From the NCBI GenBank assembly GCA_937927675.1, contig CALBSG010000128.1, positions 3,814 to 67,813 of the forward strand: a stretch of 64,000 bases of DNA. Direction: 5' to 3'. Both the position numbers and the translations under genes were made by a program. Source of the stretch: an uncultured Paracoccaceae bacterium. Its GTDB lineage: Bacteria > Pseudomonadota > Alphaproteobacteria > Rhodobacterales > Rhodobacteraceae. Shown piece by piece: positions 21,172 to 31,157 of this stretch (position 1 is its first letter; every line of letters starts with the position of its first letter). The notes under the pieces are model-generated. The model did not search any database, had not been told where the DNA came from, and saw only the letters and a list, made by a program, of their open reading frames with translations.

Positions 21172-21741
21172 TCAGGGGGCGCTGGGGGTCAAGCTGCCAT
21201 CGGCAAAGGCGGCATCCAGCCGGGCAATCGCCTCGTCGGTGACGTCAATGTTGTCAAAACCGACAAAGACGGCGCGGCTGTCGATGATGGCGGCAGCCCC
21301 GGCGGCCTGCATCACCTCGGCCAGAATCGGGCGGGCCGATTGCAGGAAGCGGCCGCGATCCTCTTCATAGGCGCGGGTCAGATCGCGGGATTTCGCTTCT
21401 TGCGCCTTGCGGATGCCCTCAACCTTTTGGTTGAACGCCTCGGACAAGGGCGTGAAAGCCTCGCGTTTCATGGCTGGGCGCCGGGTGGTCAGATCCTTTT
21501 CTTCGACCTCAAGCGCGGCCTCGATCCGGCGGTTTTCATCCGTCAGGGCCTGTGCGGCCGCCTCTTGCCGGGCGATCACGGCCTTGCCAAAGGCAGAGCC
21601 GGTGAACAGCCGTTCATCATCCAAGGTCAGGATGGGTGATTTCGGCAGTTCTGCGACGGCCGGGGCCGTGGTCTCTTGGCCCTGCCCGGGCTGGCCGGAA
21701 AGGCCAACCAAGGCACAGGCAAGAAGAACGGCGGCGCGCAT
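21172..21741 (-). CDS. skp: Periplasmic chaperone Skp/OmpH
   Basis: A 189-residue periplasmic holdase for unfolded outer-membrane proteins. The signal peptide is at about 1-21; residues 50-150 are long charged helices (coiled-coil tentacles, rich in Glu/Arg/Ala), followed by a core segment IIDSRAVFVGFDNIDVTD. The sequence is diverged but helix pattern and location immediately downstream of bamA, overlapping it by one base (TGATG), fix the assignment. Confidence 0.88.
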   Translation of the reverse strand: MRAAVLLACALVGLSGQPGQGQETTAPAVAELPKSPILTLDDERLFTGSAFGKAVIARQEAAAQALTDENRRIEAALEVEEKDLTTRRPAMKREAFTPLSEAFNQKVEGIRKAQEAKSRDLTRAYEEDRGRFLQSARPILAEVMQAAGAAAIIDSRAVFVGFDNIDVTDEAIARLDAAFADGSLTPSAP

Positions 21742-24086
21742 CAGAACTTGGTCGAGATCGTCAGATCGAAGCGCTGCTCCTTGTCATAGGTCTCTTTCTT
21801 GAGCGCCTTTGAGAAGTTGAAGCGCAACGGCCCAAGCGGGGTATCCCACAGCACCGACAGACCAATGGCAGAGCGCAGTTTGGCGGAATCGTCGACCGCA
21901 CCGGTGGTTCCAACGGTGTTGTCCAACCCCCAAACTGAGCCCACATCCAAGAAGGCCCCCCCCTTGATGCCGTATTCTTCCGGCAGGCCCAGAGGGAAAT
22001 CGGCCTCAAACCGGGCAACGGCGAACATGTTGCCACCAAGTGCATCCTCATTGGACGCAGTCAGATCGCGCGGACCGATGCCGTTCGCCTCAAAGCCACG
22101 GATCTTGCTGTTGCCAAAATAACGGTCGGTCACACGGCTGGTATAGCCACCCGTTGTGACCACGGCGCCGCCTTCAAAAATCGCCCGCAGCGTGACTTCC
22201 TCGTTCAGGATCTTGGTTTCAAGAACACCAAGCCCCTCGGACTTGAGGTAGTTCACATCGCCGCCAACACCCGCGAAATCTTGGCTAAAGCGCAACAGAA
22301 CGCGGCTGTTGGGGTTCAGGCCGCCGATCTTGTTGTCATAGGAATAGGAATAGCCGATCGACGAGCCGATGGGCGAGCCCACGGTTTCTTCAGCCGTCAA
22401 GATGGTCGACGAGTCCGGATCGACATTATTCACCGCGTCATTGAACACGCGATAGCGCAATTCCAGCCGCCCGAATTCACTGATCGGGAATTCCAGCGCG
22501 GGCGAGATGGCGATCTGCTTGGTGTCATAAAAGGCGTCTGCGTAATCCGAGGTCTTGTAAATGGCGCCGAATTTCAGCTTCAGATCACGACCCAAAAGGG
22601 CAGGCTCGACGAAGGTGATCGAGCTGTCCACCGTGTCTGCACCGGTCGTGACGTCAATCCCGACCTTCTGGCCGCGACCAAGGAAGTTGTCTTCCGAAAA
22701 GCCAAAGGTCAGACCTGCACCCGAGCCCACCGAATAAGACCCGCCGATGTTCAACGAGCCGGTCGGCTTTTCTTCCACGTCAACGTTGACCACAATCTGA
22801 TCGGCCGCAGCGCCAGGGGCAGCTTCGACATTGGCATCGCCGAAATAGCCAAGCGCGCGGATGCGTTCGGCGGCCTGACGAATTTCGCGCGGGTTGAAGG
22901 GGTCGCCTTCTGCCGTGCGGAACTGACGGCGGATCACCTGATCCAGCGTCGTCGTATTGCCTTCAATGTCGATACGCTCGACAAAAACCCGGTCGCCTTT
23001 GGACAGAACAAATTCGATGTCCAGCGTCTGAGTTTCTTCGTTGCGCGTCAGCACTGGCTCGACCCGGACAAAGTTCAGGCCTTTTTTCAGCGCCAGATTT
23101 TCCATCCGGGCGATGTTGTTTTCGATCAGGGCCGGGGAATAGACGGAACCGCTGCGCAGCTTTTGCACGCCTGCGAATTCCACCGCATCCACGCCTTCAA
23201 CCGACGAGGTCGTGTTGACCGTGCCGATGCGGTATTGCTGGCCTTCCTGAACGGTGAAGGTCACGAAAGAGGCATCACGCTCGGCCGAAATCTCGCCGGT
23301 GGCGTCCGTCACATCAACGTCGATGAAGCCGCGCGACAGATAAAAATCTTTCAAAAGCTGCTTATCCAGCTCCAACCGCTCGGCCACGAAGGTATCACGA
23401 CCGATGATCTGGCGCAGCAGGCCCGCCTGTTTGGTGCCCAAGACCTGCCGCAACCGGCGGTCGGAATAGGCGCGGTTGCCGACGAAGGACAGCCGCTCCA
23501 CCTCAACCACCTTGCCTTCGACAATCTCAAAGACCAGATCCACCCGATTGTCAGAGCGGCGGATCAGCTTCGGGGTTACCGCGGCGGCCAAACGACCCTC
23601 GGTGCGGTAGGCCTCGGCAATGGCGGCGGCGTCAGCCTCGGCGGTGGCCGGGTTGAAGACGTTGCGCGCCTTCGACTTGACCAGATCTTTCAGCCGTTCA
23701 TCTTTCAGCCGCTTGTTGCCCTGCAGATCAACAACGCTGACCATGGGCATTTCCTTGACGACGATCTTCAGCGTGCTGCCCTGCGGCTGCAACTCGACCT
23801 TTTCAAAAAGGCCCGAATTCACCAAACGCTGATAGGCGTCATTCAATTGCCCGGTGGTCAGCGTCTGCCCTTGCCCGATTCCCGCATGCGACAGCACGGT
23901 GGTGGCATCGACCCGATCATTGCCTTCGATGACAACGTTGGAAAAGCTGTAGGATTGCGCCAAGGCCGGTGTGAGGAACGGCGTGGAAAGCCCTGTTCCG
24001 CAAAGCAGAAGCGCAACTGCTGCCGGGCGCAGGAAGGCGCGGCCAATGCGGGTCTGGCTCTTGTGTGCGGTTGCAGAATTACGCAT
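21741..24086 (-). CDS. bamA: Outer membrane protein assembly factor BamA
   Basis: A 781-residue Omp85 protein, the core of the BAM machine that inserts beta-barrels into the outer membrane. The signal peptide ends near ...TPALAQ, five POTRA domains follow (about residues 45-430), then the barrel, including the lid-loop-type RGFEANGIGPRD motif, ending in the insertion signal STKF with terminal Phe. The start at 24086 is chosen; the frame extends upstream only to a TTG in non-coding sequence. Confidence 0.95.
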   Translation of the reverse strand: MRNSATAHKSQTRIGRAFLRPAAVALLLCGTGLSTPFLTPALAQSYSFSNVVIEGNDRVDATTVLSHAGIGQGQTLTTGQLNDAYQRLVNSGLFEKVELQPQGSTLKIVVKEMPMVSVVDLQGNKRLKDERLKDLVKSKARNVFNPATAEADAAAIAEAYRTEGRLAAAVTPKLIRRSDNRVDLVFEIVEGKVVEVERLSFVGNRAYSDRRLRQVLGTKQAGLLRQIIGRDTFVAERLELDKQLLKDFYLSRGFIDVDVTDATGEISAERDASFVTFTVQEGQQYRIGTVNTTSSVEGVDAVEFAGVQKLRSGSVYSPALIENNIARMENLALKKGLNFVRVEPVLTRNEETQTLDIEFVLSKGDRVFVERIDIEGNTTTLDQVIRRQFRTAEGDPFNPREIRQAAERIRALGYFGDANVEAAPGAAADQIVVNVDVEEKPTGSLNIGGSYSVGSGAGLTFGFSEDNFLGRGQKVGIDVTTGADTVDSSITFVEPALLGRDLKLKFGAIYKTSDYADAFYDTKQIAISPALEFPISEFGRLELRYRVFNDAVNNVDPDSSTILTAEETVGSPIGSSIGYSYSYDNKIGGLNPNSRVLLRFSQDFAGVGGDVNYLKSEGLGVLETKILNEEVTLRAIFEGGAVVTTGGYTSRVTDRYFGNSKIRGFEANGIGPRDLTASNEDALGGNMFAVARFEADFPLGLPEEYGIKGGAFLDVGSVWGLDNTVGTTGAVDDSAKLRSAIGLSVLWDTPLGPLRFNFSKALKKETYDKEQRFDLTISTKF

Positions 24087-24221
24087 GGAATGACCCCGGC
24101 TATCACAAATTCTTGTGTTCCTGACTAGCTGGAACCGCAAGCCTTGTCAAAAGGACAAGCCACCGCACGGGTGAGGAATTCGCACGAAACCGCAGGCTGT
24201 TGCAGGAAGATCGGCCTGCCC

Positions 24222-24359
24222 TTAGGGCTGCAACAACGCCGTGCCCAGAAAGGCCCCGGCCAAAAGCCCGACAACCACCGTTCCAAGCGTAAACAGACGG
24301 TCTGCGTTCAGCCAGACCAGCAGCGACACCGCTTTGTAGCCTTTCATGACTGCATCCAT
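24222..24359 (-). CDS. 45-residue single-pass membrane peptide between rseP and bamA
   Basis: A short ORF, ATG at 24359 and TAA at 24222, preceded by GGGAGG 8 bases upstream. The peptide starts MDAVMKGYKAVSLLVWLNAD and has one hydrophobic segment (about residues 22-44, TLGTVVVGLLAGAFLGTALL). It occupies an otherwise unexplained 340-base gap in a tightly packed envelope operon. No family is recognised; it may be a small envelope-stress or BAM-associated membrane protein by position only. Confidence 0.55.
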   Translation of the reverse strand: MDAVMKGYKAVSLLVWLNADRLFTLGTVVVGLLAGAFLGTALLQP

Positions 24360-24426
24360 GGTTCCGCCCTCCCGACTTATTGCTGAGTGCGGAGCTAACA
24401 TCAGAATAAGGCGGGATTTTGGCGGT

Positions 24427-25779
24427 TTAGCGGCAGGTCACATCATTGAACAGCGCGAAAGCCATGAAGGTCAGGATCAGCGCAAGACCCAAGGTCGTCA
24501 GCCCGCGCATCACAATATCGGGCGGCGGGCGGCGGAAGACGGCCTCATAGGCGTGGAACACCAGATGCCCACCATCCAGCACCGGAATTGGGAACAGGTT
24601 GATAAGCCCGATGCCAAAGGACAGCATGGCAAGCGTCTGGATAAAGTCCTGAACCCCCATCGCCGCCGATTGCCCCGCGACCTGCGCGATCGAAATCGCG
24701 CCGGTCAGGTTGCATTTGTCGATAGCGCCGGTGGCGATATGGGCCAGACTGGAAAGCGAGGTGGTGACCAGAAACCACAGCCGATCCAGCGACAGGCCGG
24801 CGGCCTCTATCAGACCGGGCTGGCGGGTTTGCGGCTCGATCAGGAAACCGGCGCCAAGGCCGATCATCCAACGGGTTTCAAACCCACCCTCAGCCTTGGG
24901 AAGGTCGCGGCGGTTTGGGGTGATCGACATGTCTAGAACTTGCCCCGCGCCCCCATCGGGCCGCCAGATCTTAAGGCTGACCGGCGCACCCTTGAGCCCC
25001 TCGACGATGGGGGGCAGTTCAGCAAATTTGGTGACGGCTTTGCCCCCGGCCTCAAGGATCACATCGCCCTCTTGCAGCCCTGCTGCAAGCCCGGCCGATT
25101 TCAACTGCACATCCCCCACCAAAGGCGGCAGCGGCTGGCCCGAGGTGACCGTCACCTCCACGCCATCGCGCAGCACAAGGTATTCAACCGTCGGCGTGGC
25201 AGGCAGGTTTTCGGCGGCCGCGTAAAAGCTGTCCCAGTCGGGCGTCGGTTGACCGTTCAGCGCCAAAAGCGCATCGCCCGGCAACAGCCCCTGCGCCGCA
25301 CCTGGCAGCGTGGCAATGCGGGCCACCGTGGGTTTATCGGTGGCAACGCCGGTTGCCATCAGCATGCCAAAGATGACCGCCGCCGCCAGAATGAAATTCG
25401 CCAAAGGCCCGGCAAACACCGTGGCCGCCCGCGCCCAGACCGGCGCGCCATGCATGGTGTGGCGTTTTTCATCGGCCGACAGCCCGGCCATCGCGCGATC
25501 ATCCGCCGCCGCCGAGGCCGCATCGGCATCGCCCAGAAACTTGACATAGCCGCCCAAGGGGATTGCCGCGAGCTGCCAGCGTGTGCCGCGTTTGTCAGTG
25601 CGCGACCAGATCACCTTGCCAAAGCCAAGGCTGAACACCTCGGCATGGATGCCCGACCAGCGGCCCACGATATAATGGCCGTATTCATGCACGAAAACGA
25701 TGATGCTGATCGCCAAAATGAAAAAGACAGCGGTCCATAGGGCCCCGCCTGCGCCGAACATCGTTGTCAGGAAATCCAC
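24427..25779 (-). CDS. rseP: Site-2 zinc metalloprotease RseP
   Basis: A 450-residue intramembrane protease of the S2P family, cleaving anti-sigma factors during envelope stress. The zinc motif HEYGH is at 31-35 in the first membrane helix, the third ligand lies in PVLDGGH (Asp402), and two PDZ-like segments lie between. The start is GTG directly abutting the dxr TAA stop, with GGGCAG as a modest ribosome site; the resulting MDFL N-terminus fits relatives. Confidence 0.94.
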   Translation of the reverse strand: MDFLTTMFGAGGALWTAVFFILAISIIVFVHEYGHYIVGRWSGIHAEVFSLGFGKVIWSRTDKRGTRWQLAAIPLGGYVKFLGDADAASAAADDRAMAGLSADEKRHTMHGAPVWARAATVFAGPLANFILAAAVIFGMLMATGVATDKPTVARIATLPGAAQGLLPGDALLALNGQPTPDWDSFYAAAENLPATPTVEYLVLRDGVEVTVTSGQPLPPLVGDVQLKSAGLAAGLQEGDVILEAGGKAVTKFAELPPIVEGLKGAPVSLKIWRPDGGAGQVLDMSITPNRRDLPKAEGGFETRWMIGLGAGFLIEPQTRQPGLIEAAGLSLDRLWFLVTTSLSSLAHIATGAIDKCNLTGAISIAQVAGQSAAMGVQDFIQTLAMLSFGIGLINLFPIPVLDGGHLVFHAYEAVFRRPPPDIVMRGLTTLGLALILTFMAFALFNDVTCR

Positions 25780-26961
25780 TTAAGCTGCCCTCATCTGCCC
25801 TGCGACCTCTGTCGCCCGCACCCTTGCGAGATGGTCCATCGCCAACACATCTTCAAAGCTGCCCGCGGCATTTCCAAGGCGGCTTTCGGCCGAAAGTCGG
25901 TTCAGGGTCTCTTCGACCACGTTTGCCATCTGCAAAAAGCCAAGGCCTCCGGCGATGAAATGGTCCAGCGCGATTTCCTTGGCCGCGTTAAAGGCGGCCC
26001 CAGCCAGCCCACGCATCGCCATCACCTCGCGCGCCAGCCGAAGGGCGGGGTAGCGCGCCTCATCCGGCGCCCGGAAGGTGAGTTTTCCCAGCGCCGCAAA
26101 GTCCAGCTTTGCCACCGGCAGCGGCTGGCGTTCGGGCCAGTTCAGCGCATAGCCGATCGGGTGCCGCATGTCGGGCATCCCCAGATGCGCCATCACCGCA
26201 CCATCGTGGAACCCCACCATGGAATGGATGATGGATTCGGGGTGGATGATGACCTCGATCTGGCTGGGGTCTACGCCGAAAAATTCACGTGTTTCAATGA
26301 CTTCCAAGGCTTTGTTGAACATGGAAGCGCTGTCGATGGTGATCCGTTGCCCCATCGACCAGTTCGGGTGGGCCAGTGTCTCGGCCAGCGTGGCATGGGC
26401 CAGCCGGTCCATCGGCCAGTCGCGCAACGCGCCCCCCGAGGCGGTGAGAATGATGCGGTCCACCGCGGTCAGATCCTCGCCCACCAAGGCCTGAAAGATC
26501 GCCGAATGTTCGCTGTCGACCGGCAGAATGGTCGCCCCATGGGCGCGGGCGGTTGAGAGCAGCAACTCTCCCGCGGTTACCAGACTTTCTTTATTGGCCA
26601 AGGCCAGCGCAGAGCCATGGGCCAGCGCGCGCATCCCCGGCACCAGCCCCGCCGCCCCGACGATGGCCGACATCACCCAATCCGCCTCGCGGTCGGCCGC
26701 TTCGATGATGGCGTGGGGGCCAGCGGCGGCATGCACACCCGACCCCGACAGAGCCTCGCGCAGGGCAGGCAGGTTTTCTTCATGCGCCGTCACGGCAACC
26801 TCGGCGCGCAGAGTGCGCGCCATCTCGGCCAGCCGGGCGACATTGTGGCCGCCGGTCAGCGCGACGGTGTGAAAGGCCGCAGCCCCCCCTTCGCGACAAA
26901 TGAGGTCATAGGTGCTTTCACCGATCGAGCCGGTGGCACCAAAAATGGAAATGCGGCGCAT
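25780..26961 (-). CDS. dxr: 1-deoxy-D-xylulose 5-phosphate reductoisomerase
   Basis: A 393-residue NADPH-dependent enzyme of the MEP isoprenoid pathway. The NADPH motif FGATGSIGEST is at 7-17, the metal-binding region is PVDSEHSAIFQ, and the catalytic loop includes NWSMGQRITIDSASM. It lies 4 bases after cdsA and directly abuts rseP. Confidence 0.96.
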   Translation of the reverse strand: MRRISIFGATGSIGESTYDLICREGGAAAFHTVALTGGHNVARLAEMARTLRAEVAVTAHEENLPALREALSGSGVHAAAGPHAIIEAADREADWVMSAIVGAAGLVPGMRALAHGSALALANKESLVTAGELLLSTARAHGATILPVDSEHSAIFQALVGEDLTAVDRIILTASGGALRDWPMDRLAHATLAETLAHPNWSMGQRITIDSASMFNKALEVIETREFFGVDPSQIEVIIHPESIIHSMVGFHDGAVMAHLGMPDMRHPIGYALNWPERQPLPVAKLDFAALGKLTFRAPDEARYPALRLAREVMAMRGLAGAAFNAAKEIALDHFIAGGLGFLQMANVVEETLNRLSAESRLGNAAGSFEDVLAMDHLARVRATEVAGQMRAA

Positions 26962-26965
26962 CGGA

Positions 26966-27766
26966 TCAGCCTTTCAGCAGGGGAAACAGCGGCACGACGA
27001 TGTGCAAAACAACCGTCAGAATGGCCGCAAAGGCCAAGGCATCAAACCGGTCCAGAAACCCGCCATGGCCGGGGATCAGATTGGAACTGTCCTTGACCCC
27101 TGCCCTGCGCTTGATCGCGCTTTCGGCAATATCGCCCATCTGCCCGGCAAGCGCCACCAGCGGCGACGCCCAAAGCAGATGCGCAGACCCAAGCCCCGCG
27201 GCCCAAAAGCCAAATCCGACAAGGGCCGCCCCGATCCAGCCCGCCACAGTGCCGGACCAGGTTTTCTTCGGGCTGAACCGTGGCCAGAATTTCGGCCCGC
27301 CCAGCAGGCGACCCGCGAAATAGCCCATGATATCCGAGGTGACGACAGCCGCCAGCAACCACAGGATCGGCACCAGCCCCAGCGATTGACGCAGCAGCAC
27401 CAGTGCCAGCCCCGTGGCCATGATGATCAGGGCATAGATCAAAAACACCCCCCGATCCCGACGCGGCAAAACCGCCCCCAGAAGGGCAGGACCGGCAAGC
27501 CCGATGACTGAAAGAGACGAAGATGACCACAGGTTCAGCGCCAAAAGCAGCGCGGCAAGCGGCCCAAGCAGCAAAGACAAGTCAAAGGCCGGATCGGCCG
27601 TCATGCGGGACAGTTCCCACATCATCACCCCGGTCAACAGCACCACCAGAACGGCAAAGGGCGCCCCACCAAGCCAAACTTCGATCCCACCAACCAAAAC
27701 CATGACAACGGCCGACAAAACACGCGGCCGAAGGTCGTTCCAGTCGGCAGGTTGGGCGGTGCTCAT
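26966..27766 (-). CDS. cdsA: Phosphatidate cytidylyltransferase
   Basis: A 266-residue polytopic membrane enzyme making CDP-diacylglycerol from phosphatidate and CTP. About seven hydrophobic helices are seen, and the C-terminal signature (S-x3-R ... KDSSNLIPGHGGFLDRFD) contains the metal-binding aspartates. The start overlaps the uppS stop by ATGA. Confidence 0.95.
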   Translation of the reverse strand: MSTAQPADWNDLRPRVLSAVVMVLVGGIEVWLGGAPFAVLVVLLTGVMMWELSRMTADPAFDLSLLLGPLAALLLALNLWSSSSLSVIGLAGPALLGAVLPRRDRGVFLIYALIIMATGLALVLLRQSLGLVPILWLLAAVVTSDIMGYFAGRLLGGPKFWPRFSPKKTWSGTVAGWIGAALVGFGFWAAGLGSAHLLWASPLVALAGQMGDIAESAIKRRAGVKDSSNLIPGHGGFLDRFDALAFAAILTVVLHIVVPLFPLLKG

Positions 27767-28491
27767 GCCTTGACGACCCCGCCAAAGCGGCGCTCACGCG
27801 TGCCGAAGTTGTTGACGATCTCTGCCAGATGCTGGGCGGTGAAATCCGGCCACAACACATCGGTGAATTCGTATTCGGCATAGGCCGCCTGCCATGGCAG
27901 GAAATTCGATGTGCGCGTTTCGCCAGAGGTGCGGATCACCAGATCGGGGTCCGGCAGATCGGCGGTGTCGAGATGCTGCGAGATCAACGCATCGGTGATC
28001 TGGTCGGGCGACAGCTGCCCCGCAGCCACAGCGCGGGCGATGTCGCGCACGGCGCGGGTGATCTCGTCGCGACCGCCATAGTTGATGCCGACGGTCAGGT
28101 TCAGCCGATCATAGGCGGCCGTGCGCTGCTCGATCGAGGTTTGCAGCCGCTTCAACCGCGGGTTCAGCATGGACCGGTCGCCGATGAAGCGCATCCGCAC
28201 CGATTCCGCCGCCATCCGATCGGCCTCACGTTCGATATAGCGCGAGAAGATCGCCATCAGGCCCAGAACCTCTTCGGTGGTGCGTTTCCAATTCTCTGTC
28301 GAAAAGGCATAGATCGTCAAATACTTGATGCCCAACTCTGGCGCGGCATTGACGATTTCCTTAACCCGTTCGGCCCCCTTGCGATGGCCCACAAGGCGCG
28401 GCCAGCCCTGTTGGGTGGCCCAACGGCCGTTGCCATCCATGATGATGGCGACATGTTCAGCCTTGCGGGGGCTCGTTGTCTTTGCAGCCAC
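27763..28491 (-). CDS. uppS: Undecaprenyl diphosphate synthase
   Basis: A 242-residue cis-prenyltransferase supplying the lipid carrier for peptidoglycan. The catalytic motif IIMDGNGRWA has Asp19, and the C-terminal DLVIRTSGETRTSNFLPWQ and DVLWPDF segments are intact. The GTG start at 28491 is supported by AAGGA seven bases upstream. Confidence 0.95.
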   Translation of the reverse strand: MAAKTTSPRKAEHVAIIMDGNGRWATQQGWPRLVGHRKGAERVKEIVNAAPELGIKYLTIYAFSTENWKRTTEEVLGLMAIFSRYIEREADRMAAESVRMRFIGDRSMLNPRLKRLQTSIEQRTAAYDRLNLTVGINYGGRDEITRAVRDIARAVAAGQLSPDQITDALISQHLDTADLPDPDLVIRTSGETRTSNFLPWQAAYAEYEFTDVLWPDFTAQHLAEIVNNFGTRERRFGGVVKA

Positions 28492-28555
28492 GTCTTAGTT
28501 CCTTCTGTGCTCCCGAAATAAGGAGCGAATATGATTGAAAAATCTCTAAGAATTG

Positions 28556-28580
28556 GGGCGCCCCCAAAAAAAGGGCGCCC
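28556..28580 (-). terminator. Hairpin between frr and uppS
   Basis: GGGCGCCC (28573-28580) can pair with the GGGGCGCCCC block at 28555-28564 around a T-rich loop on the minus strand. No U-run follows, so it may attenuate rather than end transcription into uppS. Confidence 0.4.
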
Positions 28581-28586
28581 GATCGG

Positions 28587-29150
28587 TCAGACCTGCATGA
28601 TCTCGGCCTGCTTGGCCACTAGCGCCTTGTCGACGGCGGCGACATGCTTGTCGGTCATCTCTTGCACTTCATCCGACCACATCTTCTGGTCATCTTCGCC
28701 CATACCGGCGGATTTGGCCTTCTTGATCTGGTCCATGCCATCGCGGCGCACGTTGCGGATCGCGACCTTGGCGCTTTCGGCATATTGGGCGGCGACCTTG
28801 GCCAGTTCCTTGCGGCGCTGTTCGTTCAGTTCCGGGATCGGCAGGCGGATCAGCGGGCCATCGGTGACCGGGTTGATGCCGATGCCACTTTCGCGGATCG
28901 CCTTTTCCACCTTGCCGATCATGCCCTTGTCCCAGACGTTGATGACCACCATCCGCGGCTCGGGCACGTTCACGGTGCCAAGCTGGTTGATCGGCGTCAT
29001 CTGGCCATACGCGTCCACCTGGATCGGATCGACGATCGAGGCCGAGGCACGCCCGGTGCGCAAGCTGGCAAATTCCTGCTTGAGCGCATTCATCGCGCCA
29101 TCCATCCGGCGCTGGATCGCGTCGAGGTCAATTTCAAGATCGTCGGACAT
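28587..29150 (-). CDS. frr: Ribosome recycling factor
   Basis: A 187-residue, near-invariant-length factor that splits post-termination ribosomes with EF-G. The N-terminal helix [26 protein letters not shown] and the C-terminal helical bundle ([25 protein letters not shown]) match the family. The start at 29150 follows AAGGA. It lies 134 bases after pyrH, the usual partner. Confidence 0.96.
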   Translation of the reverse strand: MSDDLEIDLDAIQRRMDGAMNALKQEFASLRTGRASASIVDPIQVDAYGQMTPINQLGTVNVPEPRMVVINVWDKGMIGKVEKAIRESGIGINPVTDGPLIRLPIPELNEQRRKELAKVAAQYAESAKVAIRNVRRDGMDQIKKAKSAGMGEDDQKMWSDEVQEMTDKHVAAVDKALVAKQAEIMQV

Positions 29151-29284
29151 CTGGTTTTCCTTCAAGTCATCCGGACCCGGTCGCAAGCCGTCCCTTTAGC
29201 GCAGGTTCTAGCGAATGTGGGGGCGGAAATAAACCGGGGCATTGGGGGGAAATTTGCCCCCGAAAGGGCAATCCGCGGTCAGGA

Positions 29285-30019
29285 TCAATCCTGCACGCGG
29301 GTATAGGTGCCTTGACCGGCCAAAATCCCCTTGAAGCCGCCGGGTTCGTCCAGCGAAAACACGATGATCGGCAGGTTGTTGTCACGCGCCAGCGCAATGG
29401 CCGAGGCGTCCATCACCCCAAGGTGCTTTTGCAAAACCTCGTCATAGGTCACATGGTCATAACGCTTGGCATGGGCGTGTTTCTTGGGATCCATGTCATA
29501 GACCCCGTCCACCTTGGTGCCTTTGAAAATCGCCTCGCAGGCCATTTCCGAGGCGCGCAGGGTCGCTGCGGTATCGGTGGTGAAATAGGGGTTACCGGTA
29601 CCGGCAGCAAAGATGCAGACGCGCTTTTTCTCAAGATGGCGCACCGCGCGGCGGCGGATATAGGGTTCGCAGACCTGATCCATCGGAATGGCCGAGATCA
29701 CGCGGGTATAGACGCCGATCTGTTCCAGCGCCGATTGCATCGCAAGCGCGTTCATCACGGTGGCAAGCATGCCCATGTAGTCGGCTGTCGTCCGTTCCAT
29801 CCCTTGGGCGCTGCCTGCAAGACCGCGGAAGATATTGCCCCCGCCGATGACCATGCAAACCTCAACCCCCATGTCGCGCACCGATTTCACCTCTTGGGCG
29901 ATGCGCGCCACGGTCGGCGGGTGCAAGCCATAGCCCTGATCGCCCATCAACGCCTCGCCCGAGATTTTCAGCATCACGCGCGTGTATTTGGCGCCGGACT
30001 TCGTGGCGGTGTCGGACAT
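29285..30019 (-). CDS. pyrH: UMP kinase
   Basis: A 244-residue amino acid kinase-family enzyme phosphorylating UMP to UDP. It has KISGEALMG near the N-terminus, [10 protein letters not shown] and [13 protein letters not shown], all typical of bacterial PyrH. The start at 30019 (MSDTATK) is fixed by AGGGGAA just upstream. First gene of the long minus-strand run and divergent from miaA. Confidence 0.96.
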   Translation of the reverse strand: MSDTATKSGAKYTRVMLKISGEALMGDQGYGLHPPTVARIAQEVKSVRDMGVEVCMVIGGGNIFRGLAGSAQGMERTTADYMGMLATVMNALAMQSALEQIGVYTRVISAIPMDQVCEPYIRRRAVRHLEKKRVCIFAAGTGNPYFTTDTAATLRASEMACEAIFKGTKVDGVYDMDPKKHAHAKRYDHVTYDEVLQKHLGVMDASAIALARDNNLPIIVFSLDEPGGFKGILAGQGTYTRVQD

Positions 30020-30107
30020 GGGATTCCCCTGCATTTCGGTGTGATCTTGGATTGTTGCGCAAAATGTCGCAAAACGGCGCTAGGTTCAACTGCTGAAACG
30101 CCAAAGC

Positions 30108-30156
30108 GGGGGTTTCCCCCATGCACCCCCACGGGATATTTGGGACCATATGAAAG
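30108..30156 (+). repeat. Dispersed intergenic element, copy 2, overlapping the miaA start
   Basis: A GGGGG-TTT-CCCCC hairpin (30108-30120) is followed by CACCCCC and a diverged core GGGATATTTGGGACCATATG with AAAG (30133-30156). The ATG in the core (30150) is the miaA start codon. Confidence 0.65.
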
Positions 30157-31019
30157 CCATTGCGGGCATATCACGCGAAGCCCCGGTTCTGATCGCCGGG
30201 CCGACGGCCTCGGGCAAATCAGCGCTGGCGATGGAGATCGCGGCGCGGGATGGCCGGGTGATCGTCAATGCCGATGCCTTGCAGGTCTATGACTGCTGGC
30301 GGCTGCTGAGTGCGCGGCCAAGCGCCGACGACGAAGCCGCCCTGCCCCATGCGCTTTATGGCCATGTCGGGGGGCATGATATCTACTCCACCGGGCGCTG
30401 GCTGCGCGAGGTGGGGGCGCTTTTGGATCGCCCGGTCGTGATCGTCGGCGGCACGGGGTTGAATTTTTCCGCACTTACCGAGGGTTTGGCCGATATTCCT
30501 GCCGTGCCGTCCACCGTCCGCGCCGAGGCGGATGCGCGGGTTGCGGCAGAGGGGTTTGCCGGGCTTTTGGCCGAGTTGGACAAAGACACAGCCACGCGGA
30601 TCGACCGCCAGAACGGCGCGCGGATCCAGCGCGCTTGGGAAGTGCTGCGTGCCACAGGGCGCGGGTTGGCGGCGTGGCAGGACGAAACACCGCCCCCCGT
30701 GCTGCCGCGCACCCAAACCGAAGCGATTGTCCTGCGCCCATCCGTCGATTGGCTGGACGCGCGAATCGCCCGCAGGTTTCACAGCATGCTGGCGGCCGGA
30801 GCGCTGGAGGAGGCGCGGGCGGCGCTTTCGGATTGGGATCCCCGGCGGCCGTCCTCCAAGGCGATTGGTGCGCCTGAGTTGATTGCGCTTTTGCAAGGCA
30901 AATCAACACTTTCCGAGGCAACGGCCGCCGCGATCCTGCAAAGCCGCCGCTATGCCAAGCGCCAACGCACGTGGTTTCGGTCGCGGATGGGCGATTGGCG
31001 CGACTTTCCGTGCAATTAA
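30150..31019 (+). CDS. miaA: tRNA dimethylallyltransferase MiaA
   Basis: A 289-residue enzyme prenylating A37 of tRNAs that read UNN codons. P-loop GPTASGKS is at 17-24 and [11 protein letters not shown] follows; [11 protein letters not shown] is also family-typical. It is at the short end for the family. The start codon lies inside a dispersed repeat copy and no clear Shine-Dalgarno sequence precedes it. Confidence 0.92.
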   Translation: MKAIAGISREAPVLIAGPTASGKSALAMEIAARDGRVIVNADALQVYDCWRLLSARPSADDEAALPHALYGHVGGHDIYSTGRWLREVGALLDRPVVIVGGTGLNFSALTEGLADIPAVPSTVRAEADARVAAEGFAGLLAELDKDTATRIDRQNGARIQRAWEVLRATGRGLAAWQDETPPPVLPRTQTEAIVLRPSVDWLDARIARRFHSMLAAGALEEARAALSDWDPRRPSSKAIGAPELIALLQGKSTLSEATAAAILQSRRYAKRQRTWFRSRMGDWRDFPCN

Positions 31020-31157
31020 GGCGGGAAACCGCCATCCACAGACTTGTCCACAACCTTTCTTTGCCGAGGCCTGTTTCAGGGCCTTTTCTGCCATCTTTTT
31101 GCTTTGGATGCCGCCGTAGCCCTGCCAAAATGTTCGCAAATGACAAAAGAGCAGAAA

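Noticed and set aside
22281..24128. 615-codon plus-strand frame opposite bamA
   Set aside because: Antisense shadow of a certain gene with complete POTRA and barrel domains.
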